From Chinchilla lanigera (Eukaryota; Chordata; Mammalia; Rodentia; Chinchillidae), in NCBI RefSeq assembly GCF_000276665.1, contig NW_004955447.1:13268962-13332961 (forward strand): 64,000 nt of DNA, read 5' to 3'. Shown piece by piece: positions 35,966-48,947 of the stretch (position 1 is the first letter of the stretch; every line of letters begins with the position of its first letter). Position numbers and translations under genes: made by a program. Below the pieces are notes generated by a model. The model saw only the letters and a list, made by a program, of their open reading frames with translations. It ran no database searches and had not been told where the DNA came from.

Positions 35966-36050
35966 CTTAATTTCTATCTAATTTAATTTCTATCTAATCT
36001 TAATTTTTATCTAATCTTAATTTCTATCTAATTTAATATCTAATTTCTTA
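35966..36050. repeat. Short AT-rich tandem repeat
   Basis: About five imperfect copies of a unit close to TTAATTTCTATCTAATC (16-18 bp), degenerating at the right end. Confidence 0.85.
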
Positions 36051-36339
36051 AACACAAGAAAATTAATGTTACCCCTGGATTTTTACTTCCATGTGTGAAG
36101 TGCACACTTGAGCTAATTCTCCTTATCTGGGTAGCTCCAAACAGGTGTGTTTTTCTACCTCCTTCCTCCTTAAAGCTTCATCATCGGGGCATTTATTGTC
36201 GTTTATTCTTTGACCAAACTTACTTCAGATTAGCTAGCTATTTCACACAAGTCATTTATATAAATTTGTTTACAGTGTCCAATTGGTGCTATTTTTAAGA
36301 ACCACTGAATTTCCCTTCAGCAGCAAATGTTTCATTTCT

Positions 36340-36780
36340 GTAATAATTGCTTCTATTCAAGACAATTAGAAATGATGGAGGCCTTATTAGGTAATTAGCA
36401 AGGCCTAGGGAACACCACTCCACCAGCTTAATTAAATCCATTTTAAAACTCACAAAAAAACTATAGCTGGCCTTTAAAGATCAACATATCTTGTCTACTT
36501 GGTTCTATTTTTTTCTCAGTTTTTTTTTCTTTTAAACCAAAGTTTCTAGTTTTCCTCAAAACAAAGTGAAACAACAGATAAATAATATTAATTAAAGCAG
36601 AGAACATTAGATAGCCACAAACTTCCTGTTCCCTAAACTATTATTATGACATTGACATCTGAAAATTACTTTTTTCTCTTGGCATCATCCAAGCCAGAAT
36701 AAATTTTCCCTGAAATGATCAGTAATGCAGGACATGGCACTGTCCTTTGTTTAACCTGTCTTTGAAAAAAAACAGGTACC
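36340..36780. promoter_or_regulatory. Possible conserved non-coding element / enhancer
   Basis: No repeat signature. Homeodomain-like TAATTA/ATTA cores cluster here (CAATTAGAAATGATGG, GGTAATTAGC, GCTTAATTAAATCC). A perfect inverted pair GGCCTT...AAGGCC (36380-36385 and 36400-36405) encloses ATTAGGTAATTAGC. A CCTTTGTTT SOX-like site is near 36749. The call is by texture and motif only. Confidence 0.2.
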
Positions 36781-37664
36781 ACAGTGAATTAACTACAAAA
36801 TATTTGTCTAATTCTTCTAATTGATGTAAACAGCTAACTATAAATATTTCCTATTTTTTGGTTATTATTTACACAGTATTCTTATTTGTGTATTATTTCT
36901 TCACTGATTTCTTTTTCTTTTTATTGTTTTATCTTGCATACCTCCCCTAATATTTCAATTTCCTTGATTATGCTAAAGTATGTATAACTCCTGTGAGCCA
37001 AAATAGAAAATTAAGACAAACTAGAGAGGTCATGCTGTTCCATGTACAGTTATGATACATTCTAAAGAAACCAAAAGAGGAGATAGAGGAGAAATAAATA
37101 GAGAAAGGATAGTCAACTCTACTGTGGGCTAGAGATTCTTTTCAGGTGCTGAGTTAAGAAGTTCATAGCCAGACAATCATACCAGAACATTCAGACTTCT
37201 ATGGATAGAATGTTTTGAGCGTTGTCATATCAGGTAGCTGTCCATCAGATAAACATTTTAACATTTTCTCCATGTATATAACCATAATTTGTTGAGATAT
37301 TAGCATAGATAATGGAAAACTACCCATTCTCACCCACCCCTTAGATAGGAGTGTCCGTATGATTACGTACTAACTAGTGAGCTCTAAGAAGAATGTTGAG
37401 CGGAACTTCCAGCAAAATTCTATTAAAATAGAGAGGCTAGAAGATACTTCGTACTGTTTCCCTTCCATGTGACAGCCCGAGGCTCAGCAACTCTTTGTGC
37501 TCAAATATATCCCTTCGTTGGTGCATATCAGCTTTGATCAGTGCTTAATAAGGGACTGCAAATACTATCAAATGAAATAATCTATCAATCAACCATTTGA
37601 CAAATGAAGCAGAATTATATCTTTTCTTCAGTAGCTTTCTCATTGTTGAATTTCACTTTTTAAG

Positions 37665-37850
37665 CTTGAACCTTGAAGACTGGAATTTTGAGGCCAAGCT
37701 CTGGAATGATTGCCTATCCTTATTAACTATGCCCTTGAGCAAATAATTCAGTCTTTGTGAACTGCAATTTTATTATATGTAAACTGAGTTGATAATATAT
37801 ATCTTGGATTGCTGACAGGACCTGAAATAGCTTATTATATCCTCAACTCA
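37665..37850 (+). mobile_element. MIR SINE (donor of the 88-bp block)
   Basis: Decayed plus-strand MIR: TCTGGAATGATTGCC, TATGCCCTTGAGCAAATAATTCAGTCTTTGTG and TATGTAAACTGAGTTGATAATA, parallel to MIR consensus (CCTTGGGCAAGT..., CATCTGTAAAATGGG...ATAATA). Its 3' half is duplicated in the L1 at 34893-34980. Confidence 0.8.
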
Positions 37851-40434
37851 ATGTGCTGTGTCATAGTCTGTAAGCAACCTGTCCACAAATGTCATAATCT
37901 CTGTCCCTACAATAAACATAATGAAGAACTACTAAATAATCCCCTCCATTTAAACCACGTATTTCATCATTGCCACTCAAATACTCATTTTATAACATCA
38001 TTGTCTAATTTTTGGATGTAGAATAAACAAAATTAAACAAAAATAAAATCTTGCAAAATCTCCATTCTTTTATTGCACATTAATTTTTGTTGACAATAGA
38101 ATTATAACTAAGATAATGAAATGTAGCTTCATATCCAGATGGAACCTTCAAGGAGATTTCCTAGAATGGAAGGTAAGACACTGACAACTACAAAATACAA
38201 TAAAAGAGGAATAAACTAATCAGAGAGATTACAACAAAAAAGAGAGAGATTTCTCTTGCTGCCAGAAGAGACCTCAGAAAAGGGACAGCACCGTTGCCAG
38301 GGTGTGACAGGGCATACTGGCTGAGAGAACGGCATGACAGAACAGATAGAAACACAAAACATGTACAGACATCAACAAATAACTAGACTGCGCTGGAAGT
38401 CAGTAAATAGAAATAGTAAGACATAAAGCTTGAAATGACTAGATATGAACTTCACTGACTAATAATTATCCACTTCTCAAAAGAAACATGTAAGTGCAAA
38501 TTTGCTCACACCCTTCTCAGTATACTTCTGTGATCAGGTCCTAGAAATGGGAGGAATAACCGCATTGGAAAAACCAGAGACACTCTCTTGGTGTCTCAGT
38601 GAGGATTTCTTCAGAGCATTTTTCACTTGCAGCATTTCACCCTTTCCTTCAATCGCCTGAACTCCTAGCAGACTCCAAATGCCTTTTCATGACTGGCCAT
38701 ACAGCTAAAAAGGCAGAGACATGTCTGCAGACTTTTATGTTTTAGCAATTCCTGCTGTCTTTCCTGAGTTGTATCTCCAACCATGACAAAGTTTGATTTA
38801 ACATATTTCATGAAGTACTTCCTTTTGAAATAACTTCTGACAGGTACAATAGATCAAAATAGCTCTCTGGGTTATGTCACACTCAAAGCAGGTATTGTAG
38901 GACATACACAGCGGAGAGGACACACGGGCTTGGAGAGTGTTAGTATGACTGAACAAACAAAAAACAGAGAAGAAAACCTGATATGTCTCAAGATTTTTTA
39001 TTTTTCTCTGGAATTGTATTTTCCTTCTTATCAAGGTTTTTTCTCGTTCATAAGCTGAGATCACTTCTGACCAAGGAAGTGTGAGTTTCCTTGTTACATT
39101 TCATTGCCATCTACAGTAAAGAAAGGAAAAGAAGAGTGAGCACAGACAACACATTACACAAGGCATTCATCCTGTATCTCCATCGTTTTGGATAGGGGAA
39201 TATGACAAAGAGAACAGTGTAGGTGAAAATATTCTTGCCTACTTCAGGCAGGCTCCTTGCCAGGCCCCATATCAAGGTTCACTGAGTGGTCTCTTTTCCT
39301 GTAGCCACTCCCAAGCCCCTGTAAACTCACCAGTCAGGCTAGGAGAAGCAGTAGACATCTGCCCTTTCATCAAGGAAGGATCCATAGTCTGACATGCCGA
39401 TTAATCTGTGACAGAGTATGCAGATGGGATAACTCCCACAAATCTCATCTGTGACTGACACACCACCCTTCAGTGGTTCTATAGCTTCTGAAATGTCAAA
39501 GGCTGATGATTCCTCTTTGAGCATCTCTTTCACCAGTGAAGTAGGGAAGCCTCAACTATAATACAAATTGCTTCTCATGTGTATGACCTGGAGGAGTTCA
39601 CCTCCTGCTTTTTGTGCATGTTGTGGAACCAGTTGATTAAACCATCAAACTATGTACCTCAGGACGCAGTCACGGCCCTTCAGAGGATATGTGAAAAGTC
39701 AAAATTAGAAGCAATTACAGATTAAAAATTCAGTGAACTCTTTGTCCACTGCATATGTGCAAATACTTGGCACAATACCTAAAGGGTAAAGAGTTGAACA
39801 GCTTGAACCAGTAGAAAGGATTCTTAGCCTGGGAAGAACCACTATATTTATAACTAAGCACAATTTGGAATGTTTCACAGATTAGTAAATATCGAAGATT
39901 TACAGGCATCTAATTATAAGTGCTTTGCTGGTGTAATGAGCAGTACTTTCTTTCATGAAGTAAAGACACAAGAATACACTGAAATGTTGTCTTAGTGCCT
40001 GCCGTTTTGTTTCTTCTTTTCATTTTTACCACACTCCTTTCACACAGGCACTATAAATTATCAAATCTCTCTTGTGCCCAAATGCTGCCTTTCTGCAGGG
40101 ATTAATTCTGGGGAAAGACTTTTCTACTGATTCAGGTGAAAATTTTAACTTCTGAATAGCATCTCTCTAAAATATTGTTAGTCAAATCTATAGCTAGGTC
40201 AACTTTCTCTGTTTGGTAGACTCAGTCAATAAATGAATCTGCTTATGCTTTGTGGTGTGTTGGCATAATTCAACCCAATATGCAGAGAAGTATTTGTCAC
40301 TAAGGAAGTTGGTAAAATCTTCCTAGAAGTATTCAATTTTTAAAATTGATGCTTCATAGAAAAGATATTATAAATTGTCAAAAAGGCAGACAAATGTCGT
40401 TATTATCTACCAAAACCTTGAGGTTACCCAAACG
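37851..40434. other. Unassigned non-coding stretch
   Basis: No gene recognised. A 64-codon open frame on the minus strand at 39339-39533 has normal-looking composition, but no family is recognised and upstream sequence in frame is full of stops. Confidence 0.4.
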
Positions 40435-40605
40435 TGTGAAATCTGGGTCCACTGTGTGCACTGGGGCAACACTGAGTTACTTACCCTTTGCAAGTTGCGA
40501 CCTCCTCATCTGCAAAAGGACGATATCTCTAAATGTTGTCATAATCAGAACTGGAAAATAAATATATTTATTACTTTTTATGCAGTGCCACATACATAGT
40601 AGGCA
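40435..40605 (+). mobile_element. MIR SINE
   Basis: Plus-strand MIR wording: GAAATCTGGGTCCACTGTGTGCAC, TTACTTACCCTTTGCAAGTTGCGACCTCCTCATCTGCAAAAGG and CAGTGCCACATACATAGTAGGC at the 3' end. Confidence 0.8.
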
Positions 40606-41375
40606 GGGAGAAAGACTGTAAAGTATTTCACATTCTAAATGTGACATCATCTCAAATCAGTAGAGAGCACCATACTTCAATCTGTGACAAAGGATCTCTA
40701 GGATTCAGTCACACGTGGGGCTCTCAGACCATCGTAATATTTTAAAACATCAGATTTTTGATCTAAGACATACACAGAAGAAGGGCTACTCAAAGTTAGT
40801 ACTCCTAAAACCATGGACAGAATGGAAACTAAAATGTTTTGTGAGAGGATAGCGTGACAAAACCCTGCTCCTTCTCCCCAACCACATTACTTTAAAAAAA
40901 ATAGGTTCTATTTCATGGATTGAATATGTGGTCCTGAGGGAGAAAAAGAAGAAATCTATCAAAAGAGAACTACAGGACACAAAAAGATAGCTTACTGCCC
41001 TCCTCATCTTCAATTGAACACTGCCCAATGAAAGCTATAACGAACTCTCTTAAATCAGGGACCCTCGTGGCTGCAAACACCCAGGGGATACATGAGTCTA
41101 TTTTACTGCCCTCATCACACTCCTGATATTTGGTGCACCGATTCTACCTGTCTGGCTCTTACAGTCTTCTCTGTCCACAGCTGCACACTTGAGTTTTTCC
41201 TACCGTATGTACTTGAGCCCGAAAACATGGCCGGGTATATTTGATTTTGTTCTCAAGGTTTTATGCTCTTTTCCTTCCCCTAAGGAGACCTTTTCCTTTC
41301 CTCCCTGCTTCTTTAAGGTAAAAATAACAAACAAAAACAATATGGTTTGCATTTTTATATAATTACAACCCCCTT
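40606..41375. other. Unassigned non-coding stretch
   Basis: No gene or repeat family recognised. Confidence 0.45.
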
Positions 41376-42156
41376 TATTCCATTAATGTACTGTATCACA
41401 TTTATCAGTTTATTTATATTAAAATATCTTTGCATCCCAGGGATAAATTTCACTTTATCATAGCATTTGATTCTCTGGGTGTACTGTTGAATTTGGTCTC
41501 CAAGTATGTTTTTAAGGACTTTTGCATCTATATTCAACAGGGACGTTGGAGTAGACCTTTCTATTCATATGATGTTGTTTTCTATCTTTGGTGTCAGAGC
41601 AATCCTGGCCTCATACAATTTATTTGGAATTATTCTCTCTTCTTCAAGTTTGGGAAGGGTTTGCAAGGACTGGTATTAATTCTTCAGCAAACACTTGATA
41701 GAATTCAACTGCAAAGTCATCCAGTCCCAGGCTTTTCTTTGATGCCAAATTTTTGATCACAAATTCTTTCCTCTTATTCAATATTAGTCAATTCAGATTT
41801 TCTCTTTTTTCATCAGTCACAGTAGGTTTATAGTTCTAGGAATGTATGCATTTCTTCAGGGTTATCTTACCCTTTGGTGAGTAACTCTTCATAGCAGTCT
41901 CTTATAATCCTGTGTCTTTTTGTAGACACAACCGCGATGTACCTTTTTCCATTTTTTTCATTTGTCTTCTCATTTTATCTTTGTTAGTCTAGCTAAAAAC
42001 TCTTCAATTTTGTCTGTTTTTAAAGGACAACTCTTTTTTCTTCCCTTCTATATCATTTTTCCAGTCTCTTATTCTACTCTATTCTGATCTTACCTATTTC
42101 CCTCTTGTACTAAATTTGTTCTTTTTTCGGGTTCCTTCAGATTTAGATTCATGGGG

Positions 42157-42309
42157 ATTTTTTTGTCTTTTTGAGACAGGGTCTCACTATGTAGTTCAGG
42201 CTGGCCTTAAGCTCACACAGCAGTCCAGGCTGGTCTCGAATTCACAACAATCCTCCTGCCTCAGCCTCCCGAGTGCTGGGATTATAGGCATGCACCACCA
42301 CGCCCAGCT
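42157..42309 (-). mobile_element. B1 SINE
   Basis: Antisense B1: TTTTTGAGACAGGGTCTCACT, CAGGCTGG twice, CCTCCTGCCTCAGCCTCCCG, ending GCATGCACCACCACGCCCAGCT. It is well preserved. Confidence 0.95.
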
Positions 42310-42391
42310 TCTAGATTTATGTTTTGAGATGTTTATTTTTCCTGCAGTTAGACATTTCTGTCTATAAATTTCCCTTTGTTTTGGTATGCTT

Positions 42392-42476
42392 CTTTTTTTT
42401 ATTGTACTGGGAATCAAACTCAGGACCTTGCGGTTGCAAGGCAGGCGCTTATGCCACTGAGCTATATCCCTGGCCC
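42392..42476 (-). mobile_element. ID-like SINE, diverged
   Basis: Antisense of a tRNA-like body with GTACTGGGAATCAAACTCAGG (B box side) and CCACTGAGCTATATCCCTGGCCC (A box side). It differs from the young ID copies in sequence, so it belongs to an older ID subfamily. Confidence 0.85.
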
Positions 42477-42654
42477 ACTACTTCCTTTTCTTAAGGTATT
42501 TTTGATTCCTTGTTTGACCCTTTGGTTGTTTAGGAGCATGTTTTAAAATTTCCACTCATCTGTAGATTTTCCAAGTTTATTCCTGTGTCCATGTGTGCTG
42601 TATGTGTACATGTGTGTGTGAACATGTGGTTTCTTTTTCATTTTGTTTTATTTG

Positions 42655-42721
42655 CAGTGCTTAAAGTTGAATAGGGGATTTCATACATTCTTAGGCAAGC
42701 ACTGAGCTATATCTCCAGCCC
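42655..42721 (-). mobile_element. ID-like SINE, truncated or rearranged
   Basis: Carries the antisense 5' end GCACTGAGCTATATCTCCAGCC and a diverged AGTTGAATAGGGGATTTCA part without a clear B box. Confidence 0.6.
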
Positions 42722-43120
42722 TGTTGCTGATATTGATTTTACCTTTCATAACATTGCAGTTGTTAAAGATACTTGATATGCTTTTAATCTTATTAAACAT
42801 ATGACTTATTTAATGGCCCAATATATGATTTACCTCAAAGGTACATTCTATATGCTTTCAAAAAGAACATGCATTCTACTGATAGTGGACAGGGTGTTTG
42901 GCATGTGTCTACTAGATCCATTTGCTTATGCATTATTCGAGCCTACTGTTTCTCTATGGATATTTGATCTGGATTATCTAACCACTATTTAAAGAGGAGT
43001 GTTGAAATTGTGTAATACTGTTTAATTGTTGTGACTTTTTCTTTGGGGGGCACAGCAAAGGCTGTCTACTGTACCTACCATACTATAGCACTATCTTCTA
43101 CACGTCACTCTTACCAACAT

Positions 43121-43454
43121 CCTGTTCTATGCAGTCCTGAGGATGATAATAGATTTTCTTCTTTTTTTCTTAATCATTTTTTGTACCACATATTCATTAT
43201 TATAACAGAAAGCAAGAACTTCCATTTCTATGGCACAGTAAGAATGTTGAAGCCTAAAAATGTTAAAGGGCTTCAGGAGAAATGGTTGTGGGAAGCATGG
43301 AAGCATTTAAAATAAAGCTTGAGGCTTTATTAAAGGAGATTGAACACAAATTTTGCAACTCACTTCTTTTTATGATTTATTAATAAAATCTAGCAGGTAT
43401 AGAACATACAGATCTTGAAAGTCTATGGCACTGTTATCACATACACACATATAT
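43121..43454. other. Unassigned non-coding stretch
   Basis: No gene or repeat family recognised. Confidence 0.4.
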
Positions 43455-43615
43455 AGCAATTACTAATATTCAGAGCAACCCTTTGAGGATGAACTTAATT
43501 TCCATTACTCTGAGACAATGGTTAAAGATTTTGGTCTATGTCATATTACAGCAGCTGAAGTATCTGGGTGTTAATTTGAAACTTCTGAATCCCAAACCCA
43601 AAGCCCTGTCCTCTC
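43455..43615 (-). mobile_element. MIR SINE
   Basis: Antisense MIR: AGAGCAACCCTTTGAGGATGAACTTAATTTCCATTACTCTGAGACAATGG, CAGCAGCTGAAG and CCCAAACCCAAAGCCCTGTCC. Confidence 0.75.
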
Positions 43616-45815
43616 TCAAGACAGTATGTCACATGATCAAGGTCAGTTCCCTTGATCTGTGTCAACTGCTTAATGTGTTTTCAGGAGCTTCAGAAGTAGC
43701 TGTTTCTTAAAATATCTCCTCATTAACGCGGTTCAGTGGAAACTAAACTTTCCACATCACTAATTTCATTGTAGAAAACCCAGAAGGAGCCTAGGAATAA
43801 AAATAGCAGCAAAAACATCAAGATCATCTTCAGTCAGTAACAACCAATTTCATATTGAATTCACTAAGTTAAATGTGTAGGGAAATAAGTTTTGTAAATA
43901 ATCACTGTAAAAAAAAATTCTAGCAGGAAAGTAAGTTGCAGGGAAGGCATGCTGGGGTCTAGGTCCTCGAGGTACAGGGAAGAGTCGCAAGTCCACACGA
44001 GGTGAAATATTGGTGCCACACGACGAGAATGATGTTGAGTGGTGTTTGTATGAGAATGACCCTAAATTGAGGTGTGGGGGTTGGTGACTTTCTTGCTCCC
44101 ATGGTTAACTCTTACTGTCTTGATCGTCCCAGAGATATGTCTTCCTAAGTTACCAGGTATGCAAGCCATTTGCAGAAAATACTGCTAGATGCCTATTCAA
44201 CATCCATTTCCACTTTATACTTAGCAGGAAGAGCTGAGGAGTTTTTTATTTTTTGGTTGGTTATTTGTTTCTTTGGTTGGTTGGTTGGTTTGTTGCTTGG
44301 TTGCTTGGTTGGTTAGTTAGTTAGTTTTTGCTTTGGTTACTCAGTTGCTTGTTTGGTTGTTTGTTTAGTTTGTTTAGCTGTTTTTTTTTTTTTTGTTGAT
44401 TTGTTAGTTGGTTTTCTACTTGCTTTAAGCAAGGACAGGTTGGTTAGACAAAAGTCTGTATGCTTCCTCCTTTCATTATGGTATGAACAGGATTCAAATA
44501 GAAGCCTTTGAAAGATTTCCATAAATGCTTCATCTTCCCACTACAGTATTATCCATTTTTATTCATCATTTTTCTTCTGGCCTGAAATTTAAGTGAAACT
44601 CTGGAAAGTCTGTGATTTTCTTAAGTCTGTAAAAAATTATGAGAATAAAAGCACAGTGTAGGGATGGTGAAATAAGAAAGGGAGTTGGAATTTAAAATTT
44701 TGATGCTTTAGACCTCCTGAATCACCTTTATTCTCGTTCAGTGCAGTTATATTTAGGAACCATAAACACTTATTTGTTTAACCCATTTTAATAAAACTTC
44801 TAATTTTTTTCAGGTGATAATGGCCAAGAACTATTCTTTTATTTTTCCATTAAAGAATCTCTACAAAGTGCATCGATAGATTGATAATGCAAATGTATAT
44901 TATCTATTGACATGTTTCTATGTCAATCAATAAAATATTTGGCCTGGCACAAAGCCCGCCACTAGTTGACCTGAAACAACTCGTTTTAATCTTTAAGATC
45001 TTATAGTCCTTATTGAAAGTGAACTAGTTAATCTAGGTAATATTATTTAAGGTAATTTTTCCTTCTAAACTTTTAAACTTTCATGAAATATGCTTAAGTA
45101 ATTGAAAAATAAATATTTCTTGACTTCTAAGTATCTCATAAATGGAGTAATTTTTAACAAAGACCATATTGAAAATGCTTTGGAGATCTGAAAAGATTTT
45201 GTGTATGAGCTAGTGAATCAGGTTATGAGCTTATCTGCTCTGCAGCTAGAAGCCAAGTGGAGTATATATCTAATTGCAAATAACAAAATATATGAATATT
45301 GTTTTAGATGAGCTTGAGATTTTAAAAACTTAATATAGAATTCTGGAGGAGAATCAATGTTCTCAAATTATTACCTTACCATAGACACAGGCAGATGTTG
45401 GAAGATTACGTCATACCCATGTGAAACTAAAGTTGGCTATAATCATATTGGCCACATGGTGGAGGAGGATGCTGATGGCTATTTCAAGCATTCATCGCCT
45501 AGTAAGAAAAGATACATCAGTTATCCATTATATGCAAATTACATGGGAAGTGCAAGGGAATATGGGAAAAGGGGCATAATATTCAAACAGGTGGAAATCC
45601 ACTAGCCACCACAAGCAAATACAATGAGCTCCTAAATGATCATAAAATAACTTGGGAGGAGTTAAGAGAAGTAAAAGCAAAATGATCACACATTCAGTTT
45701 GACTAGAAGAGACTCGGAATTTGTCTGTTGCCCAGGGTTAATTACTATCACCATCCTCTATGCCCAAAAGGGTCTTGCGCTTGGGTTTTCCCTTAGTAAG
45801 CTTTCAATTTCTATT
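43616..45815. other. Unassigned non-coding stretch
   Basis: No gene recognised. Apart from the TTGG-rich tract at 44250-44415 the sequence is AT-rich and unassigned. Confidence 0.4.
44250..44415. repeat. Degenerate (TTGG/TTTG)n tract
   Basis: Repeating TTGG, TTTG and TTAG tetranucleotides with a T-run near 44383. The minus-strand open frame here is lysine/threonine/glutamine repeat artefact. Confidence 0.9.
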
Positions 45816-46215
45816 AGAAAATGCCTGGGGTAACTAACTTATAAAAGAAAAGGTTTCTTTGGCTCACCTATTTGAAGGTTGCAGCCCACAAATGTTAGCC
45901 TCATTTCCTTGGTCCTATGGTAGACATGCTGAATGACAGGGAGTGATAGTAGATGAAATTCTCTTCCATCATGCAAACAGGAAACAAAAGATGAGGACAA
46001 AGAAGCAAAGACCAGGGTCTCAGAATGTCCTTTGAGAATATTCTGCCGTCACCTAAGGACTTCTGTGTAAATCATCTTCCAAAGGGCTCACTCCCTTGCA
46101 ATAGGGCCATGCCTGGATGCTTGTGGGCATTCAATATCCATGCACTAGGAGACTTGGAATTAAAATTTTATTTCATGTATTTATCAACAGAAACTATTGG
46201 TTTTCTCCATTGCTT
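45816..46215 (-). mobile_element. MaLR-type LTR (MLT1/MST-like)
   Basis: Antisense wording of an ERVL-MaLR LTR: ACTTATAAAAGAAAAGGTTTCTTTGGCTCACC at the left, then GACCAGGGTCTCAGAATGTCCTTTGAG, CACCTAAGGACTTC and CACTCCCTTGCAATAGGGCC. It is a non-coding relic with approximate ends. Confidence 0.6.
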
Positions 46216-47984
46216 CCTGCAGTAATATAAAAAGAAAACGATTAAGTCCTACCCTTAACCTATCTTATTTATTTCACAAACTTGCTGTGTTATCATCCAG
46301 CTCGGTCATTAGAAGAACTAAATGAGTTAAACAAAATTTGAACAGGCAGTATTTCCAAGAAGGATGATAACTGTTCCATTATAGCACCCTTAGAGAATAC
46401 ATGAAGTAAGGCTAAGTTAGATGAGTATATAAGTAAACAAATCAATAAGAACAAGCAAGTCCAAAAGATATAATGATCCCAAAGGGCATGAATCAGAATT
46501 ATTAATAGAGATCAAAAGCATCCTCTTTGCCTAAGGATAATGCTATTAATATACTCTTTGATTGTAAAAGATAAACCTTTACTCCTATTGCAAGTGCTGT
46601 TTGTCAAATAAATTTATAATATCATATTTTACATTATTAGTATTAATATTAGTTCTTCTGGCAGGAGCTGACTTCTAGAAGGCAGTAACAAATGATGATA
46701 GTTTAAAAAGAAACTACACTGGAGCTGGGTGTGTGACACTAAAATAGTAGCACACAGTGGGAGGGGCTGTGTCTGCGGGCCTCATCATACAATATTTTAG
46801 GGCTCATTCTTCTACTATACAGGAAGTTCCACAACCAGGGACTTTTATTATTAATTTTAGCATTATCCTTTTCTGATTCCTTAAAGACAAGATAACACCT
46901 TCAACATTCTTGGTACCCAGTGGAGAAATCATCTTCCTCTCTAATCACAATATGTGCAGTAATTTAAGAGTATAGAGATTTTATCCTTTCTCAGTAATTT
47001 TACTTAGCATAAATCTCTGAAATTGAAACCACTTATTGATGATATGTTGAGACATGATGGTAACTGACTTTGTAAAGCAGCTTTGGTTAATAATGTAGTA
47101 CTGTAAATTGAGCAGGGCCAATCTGCTCTATTATTCTGCCCTTCAGAGTAAGTGAGGACAGAACACAAGACAGCAGAGAAGACTTCCTGGTTTCCCACTG
47201 AGGTAAGCTATCTCATTTTAATCATTGCTACCCAAAGCAAAATTAAGAGATTTAGAAATCACTTTTCAATGATGAAAAAATGTTTCCATTTAAGATAAAA
47301 CTTGTTAAAGGATTACAAAAAATGTTTAATTTTGTAAAGATTAATGAAAGATTAACTGGTAATAAAAAATTGATTAAAAGTAAAGGCTGGTTTTTAAAAA
47401 AGGAACCAAAAATAAATCCTTAAATCCCCTCTTGTCTTCTTCTCCCAACTGCTTCATAGCTCAGTACATACAGGAAGATTAACTTTCCAAAGGTCTAGAT
47501 AGAGAAGCCCTTGTTCTAAGATACCTCACATATGTGGGTCATCCTCTTCTTTGCCGACTAAGTCCTTCCCTTACATGGTCCATTTCAGCTCTCACGTGGC
47601 TAACTCAGTGTTTGGCAGTAATCGTGGTAGCTTGACCTCAGAATCCAACCTAGTTCACAGTTGCGTTAAGGAAGGACTCACACCAGGTCTCTATCACTCA
47701 AAGGTTCTTTGTCTTCAAAATTTCAATCTTCCAGTCCCAAATTCTGGCTACAAATTTCTACTCTTTTGCTTCTCTTATGTCTATGCTTCAAGTGCCCCAA
47801 TTACATTATTTGATAAAGCTTAATTACCCTTGTCCTTCATCCTTATATATTCTATTATTTCAAAAGCCCTATATTTGACCTACTTTCCTCACTGTATCCA
47901 GACACATTGGTCCATTCTGATTCTAAATTAGCATAATTTAATTGAAAAAGCACTGAATATGAAATAAGACATTCATAGAATAAT
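46216..47984. other. Unassigned non-coding stretch
   Basis: No gene recognised. The open frame at 47551-47823 has no known family. Confidence 0.4.
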
Positions 47985-48110
47985 CTCTGTTTCTGCCATT
48001 TAGAACTTGTGACTCTCTGAGACACTCTGGTTTTCCAGTTTAATCTTCAGTAAAATGGAAATAATGTGTGCCTCTCATGATTTCGTGGTGATTAAATAAG
48101 GTAGGATTCT
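47985..48110 (+). mobile_element. MIR SINE
   Basis: Plus-strand MIR: TCTGCCATTTAGAACTTGTGACTCTCTGAGACACTCTGGTTTTCCAG, CTTCAGTAAAATGGAAATAATG and GTGATTAAATAAGG. Confidence 0.85.
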
Positions 48111-48679
48111 TTTTTAACTTATTCTAAGCCCTTACTATGCTTTTACCTGTGTATCCCAGTTTCATCTTCTCAGTCCTAGCAAATTACTCTGCCTCATGCT
48201 CTTGCGGGTGTCTGATGGGTGTGAGGTTACAGTCCATCAATATCTTTCCTGAGACTGTCAAGCACGTCTGCCTACGTACTTATCAACAACACTCATTCCT
48301 TCTGCTTTCCTTTATGTCTCAAACAAGAGATGCCCACTTCACCTCCCCGACTGACTGCTCCATCCGTAGCAGTGGTGTCATTCCTCCCTGTTTCCCTGGG
48401 ACCCTGCTTGACTGACATTGGATGTGGCACTTTTCAACATATTAAAATATTGATTCTTTTCTATTTAAATATTTTTGGCCCTAATTTTATTTTATTTCCC
48501 AAGTGACTTACTCTATAATCCACCTTACTAAGTCCTCAAAAATTATAATATTTCTTTCACTTTCTTACCATTTACTTCTTCATACATATGATTTTGCCTT
48601 CATTATTTAAAATGGCTTTGTGTTTGTAAATTTGATTCTGTTCTTTTCTCTTTAAAACAAAAATTATCTCATCTTGCTT
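48111..48679. other. Unassigned non-coding stretch
   Basis: No gene or repeat family recognised; pyrimidine-rich in part. Confidence 0.4.
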
Positions 48680-48775
48680 TGAGGTCATGTATCATTTTTG
48701 TTGTTTTTGTTTTTGTCTTCATTGTTGTTGTTTTGTTAGTTTTTTTCTCTTTTAAATAAAAAATAAATACAAATT
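48680..48775 (+). mobile_element. Possible L1 3' end relic
   Basis: Shares GGTCATGTATCATTTTTGTTG, TTTTGTCTTCATTG and TTTTGTTAG and an A-rich tail with 19788-19880, so both are 3' ends of one repeat family. Confidence 0.45.
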
Positions 48776-48947
48776 AAAAATAATTAAAATTTATTCATAA
48801 AATCAAAAACTGATATTGATATTATAGCTGGTCATGTCTTAATTTCAAAATATAGTCACCATGTTCAATTTATTGTCTTGCATTTTCTCTCAAAGGGGCT
48901 TGCCATTATTACCTTTTCAGAGTTTTTCCCATTGTGACATAAGCACG

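Larger units (their letters stand above)
35780..37664. other. Mostly unassigned unique sequence
   Basis: Apart from the short tandem repeat at 35966-36050 and the possible conserved element at 36340-36780, no gene or repeat is recognised. Confidence 0.4.
41376..43120 (-). mobile_element. Old L1 LINE ORF2, interrupted by SINEs
   Basis: Antisense ORF2 wording runs in order: TTTGCATCCCAGGGATAAATTTCACTT, GACTTTTGCATCTATATTCA, AGGGTTTGCAAGGACTGGTATTAATTCTTC, CCAGTCCCAGGCTTTTCTTTG, TCTCTTATAATCC. After the SINEs it resumes with GATTCCTTGTTTGACCC, GGTGTTTGGCATGTGTCTACTAGATCCATTTG and GTGTTGAAATTG. It is highly diverged and of L1M type. B1 (42157-42309) and two ID elements (42392-42476, 42655-42721) lie within it. 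Confidence 0.85.

Noticed and set aside
39339..39533. 64-codon minus-strand frame of ordinary protein-like composition
   Set aside because: Stops directly upstream in frame, no splice site at the edge, no recognised family.
44337..44522. Lysine/threonine/glutamine repeat peptide on minus strand
   Set aside because: Translation of the degenerate TTGG/TTTG tract.
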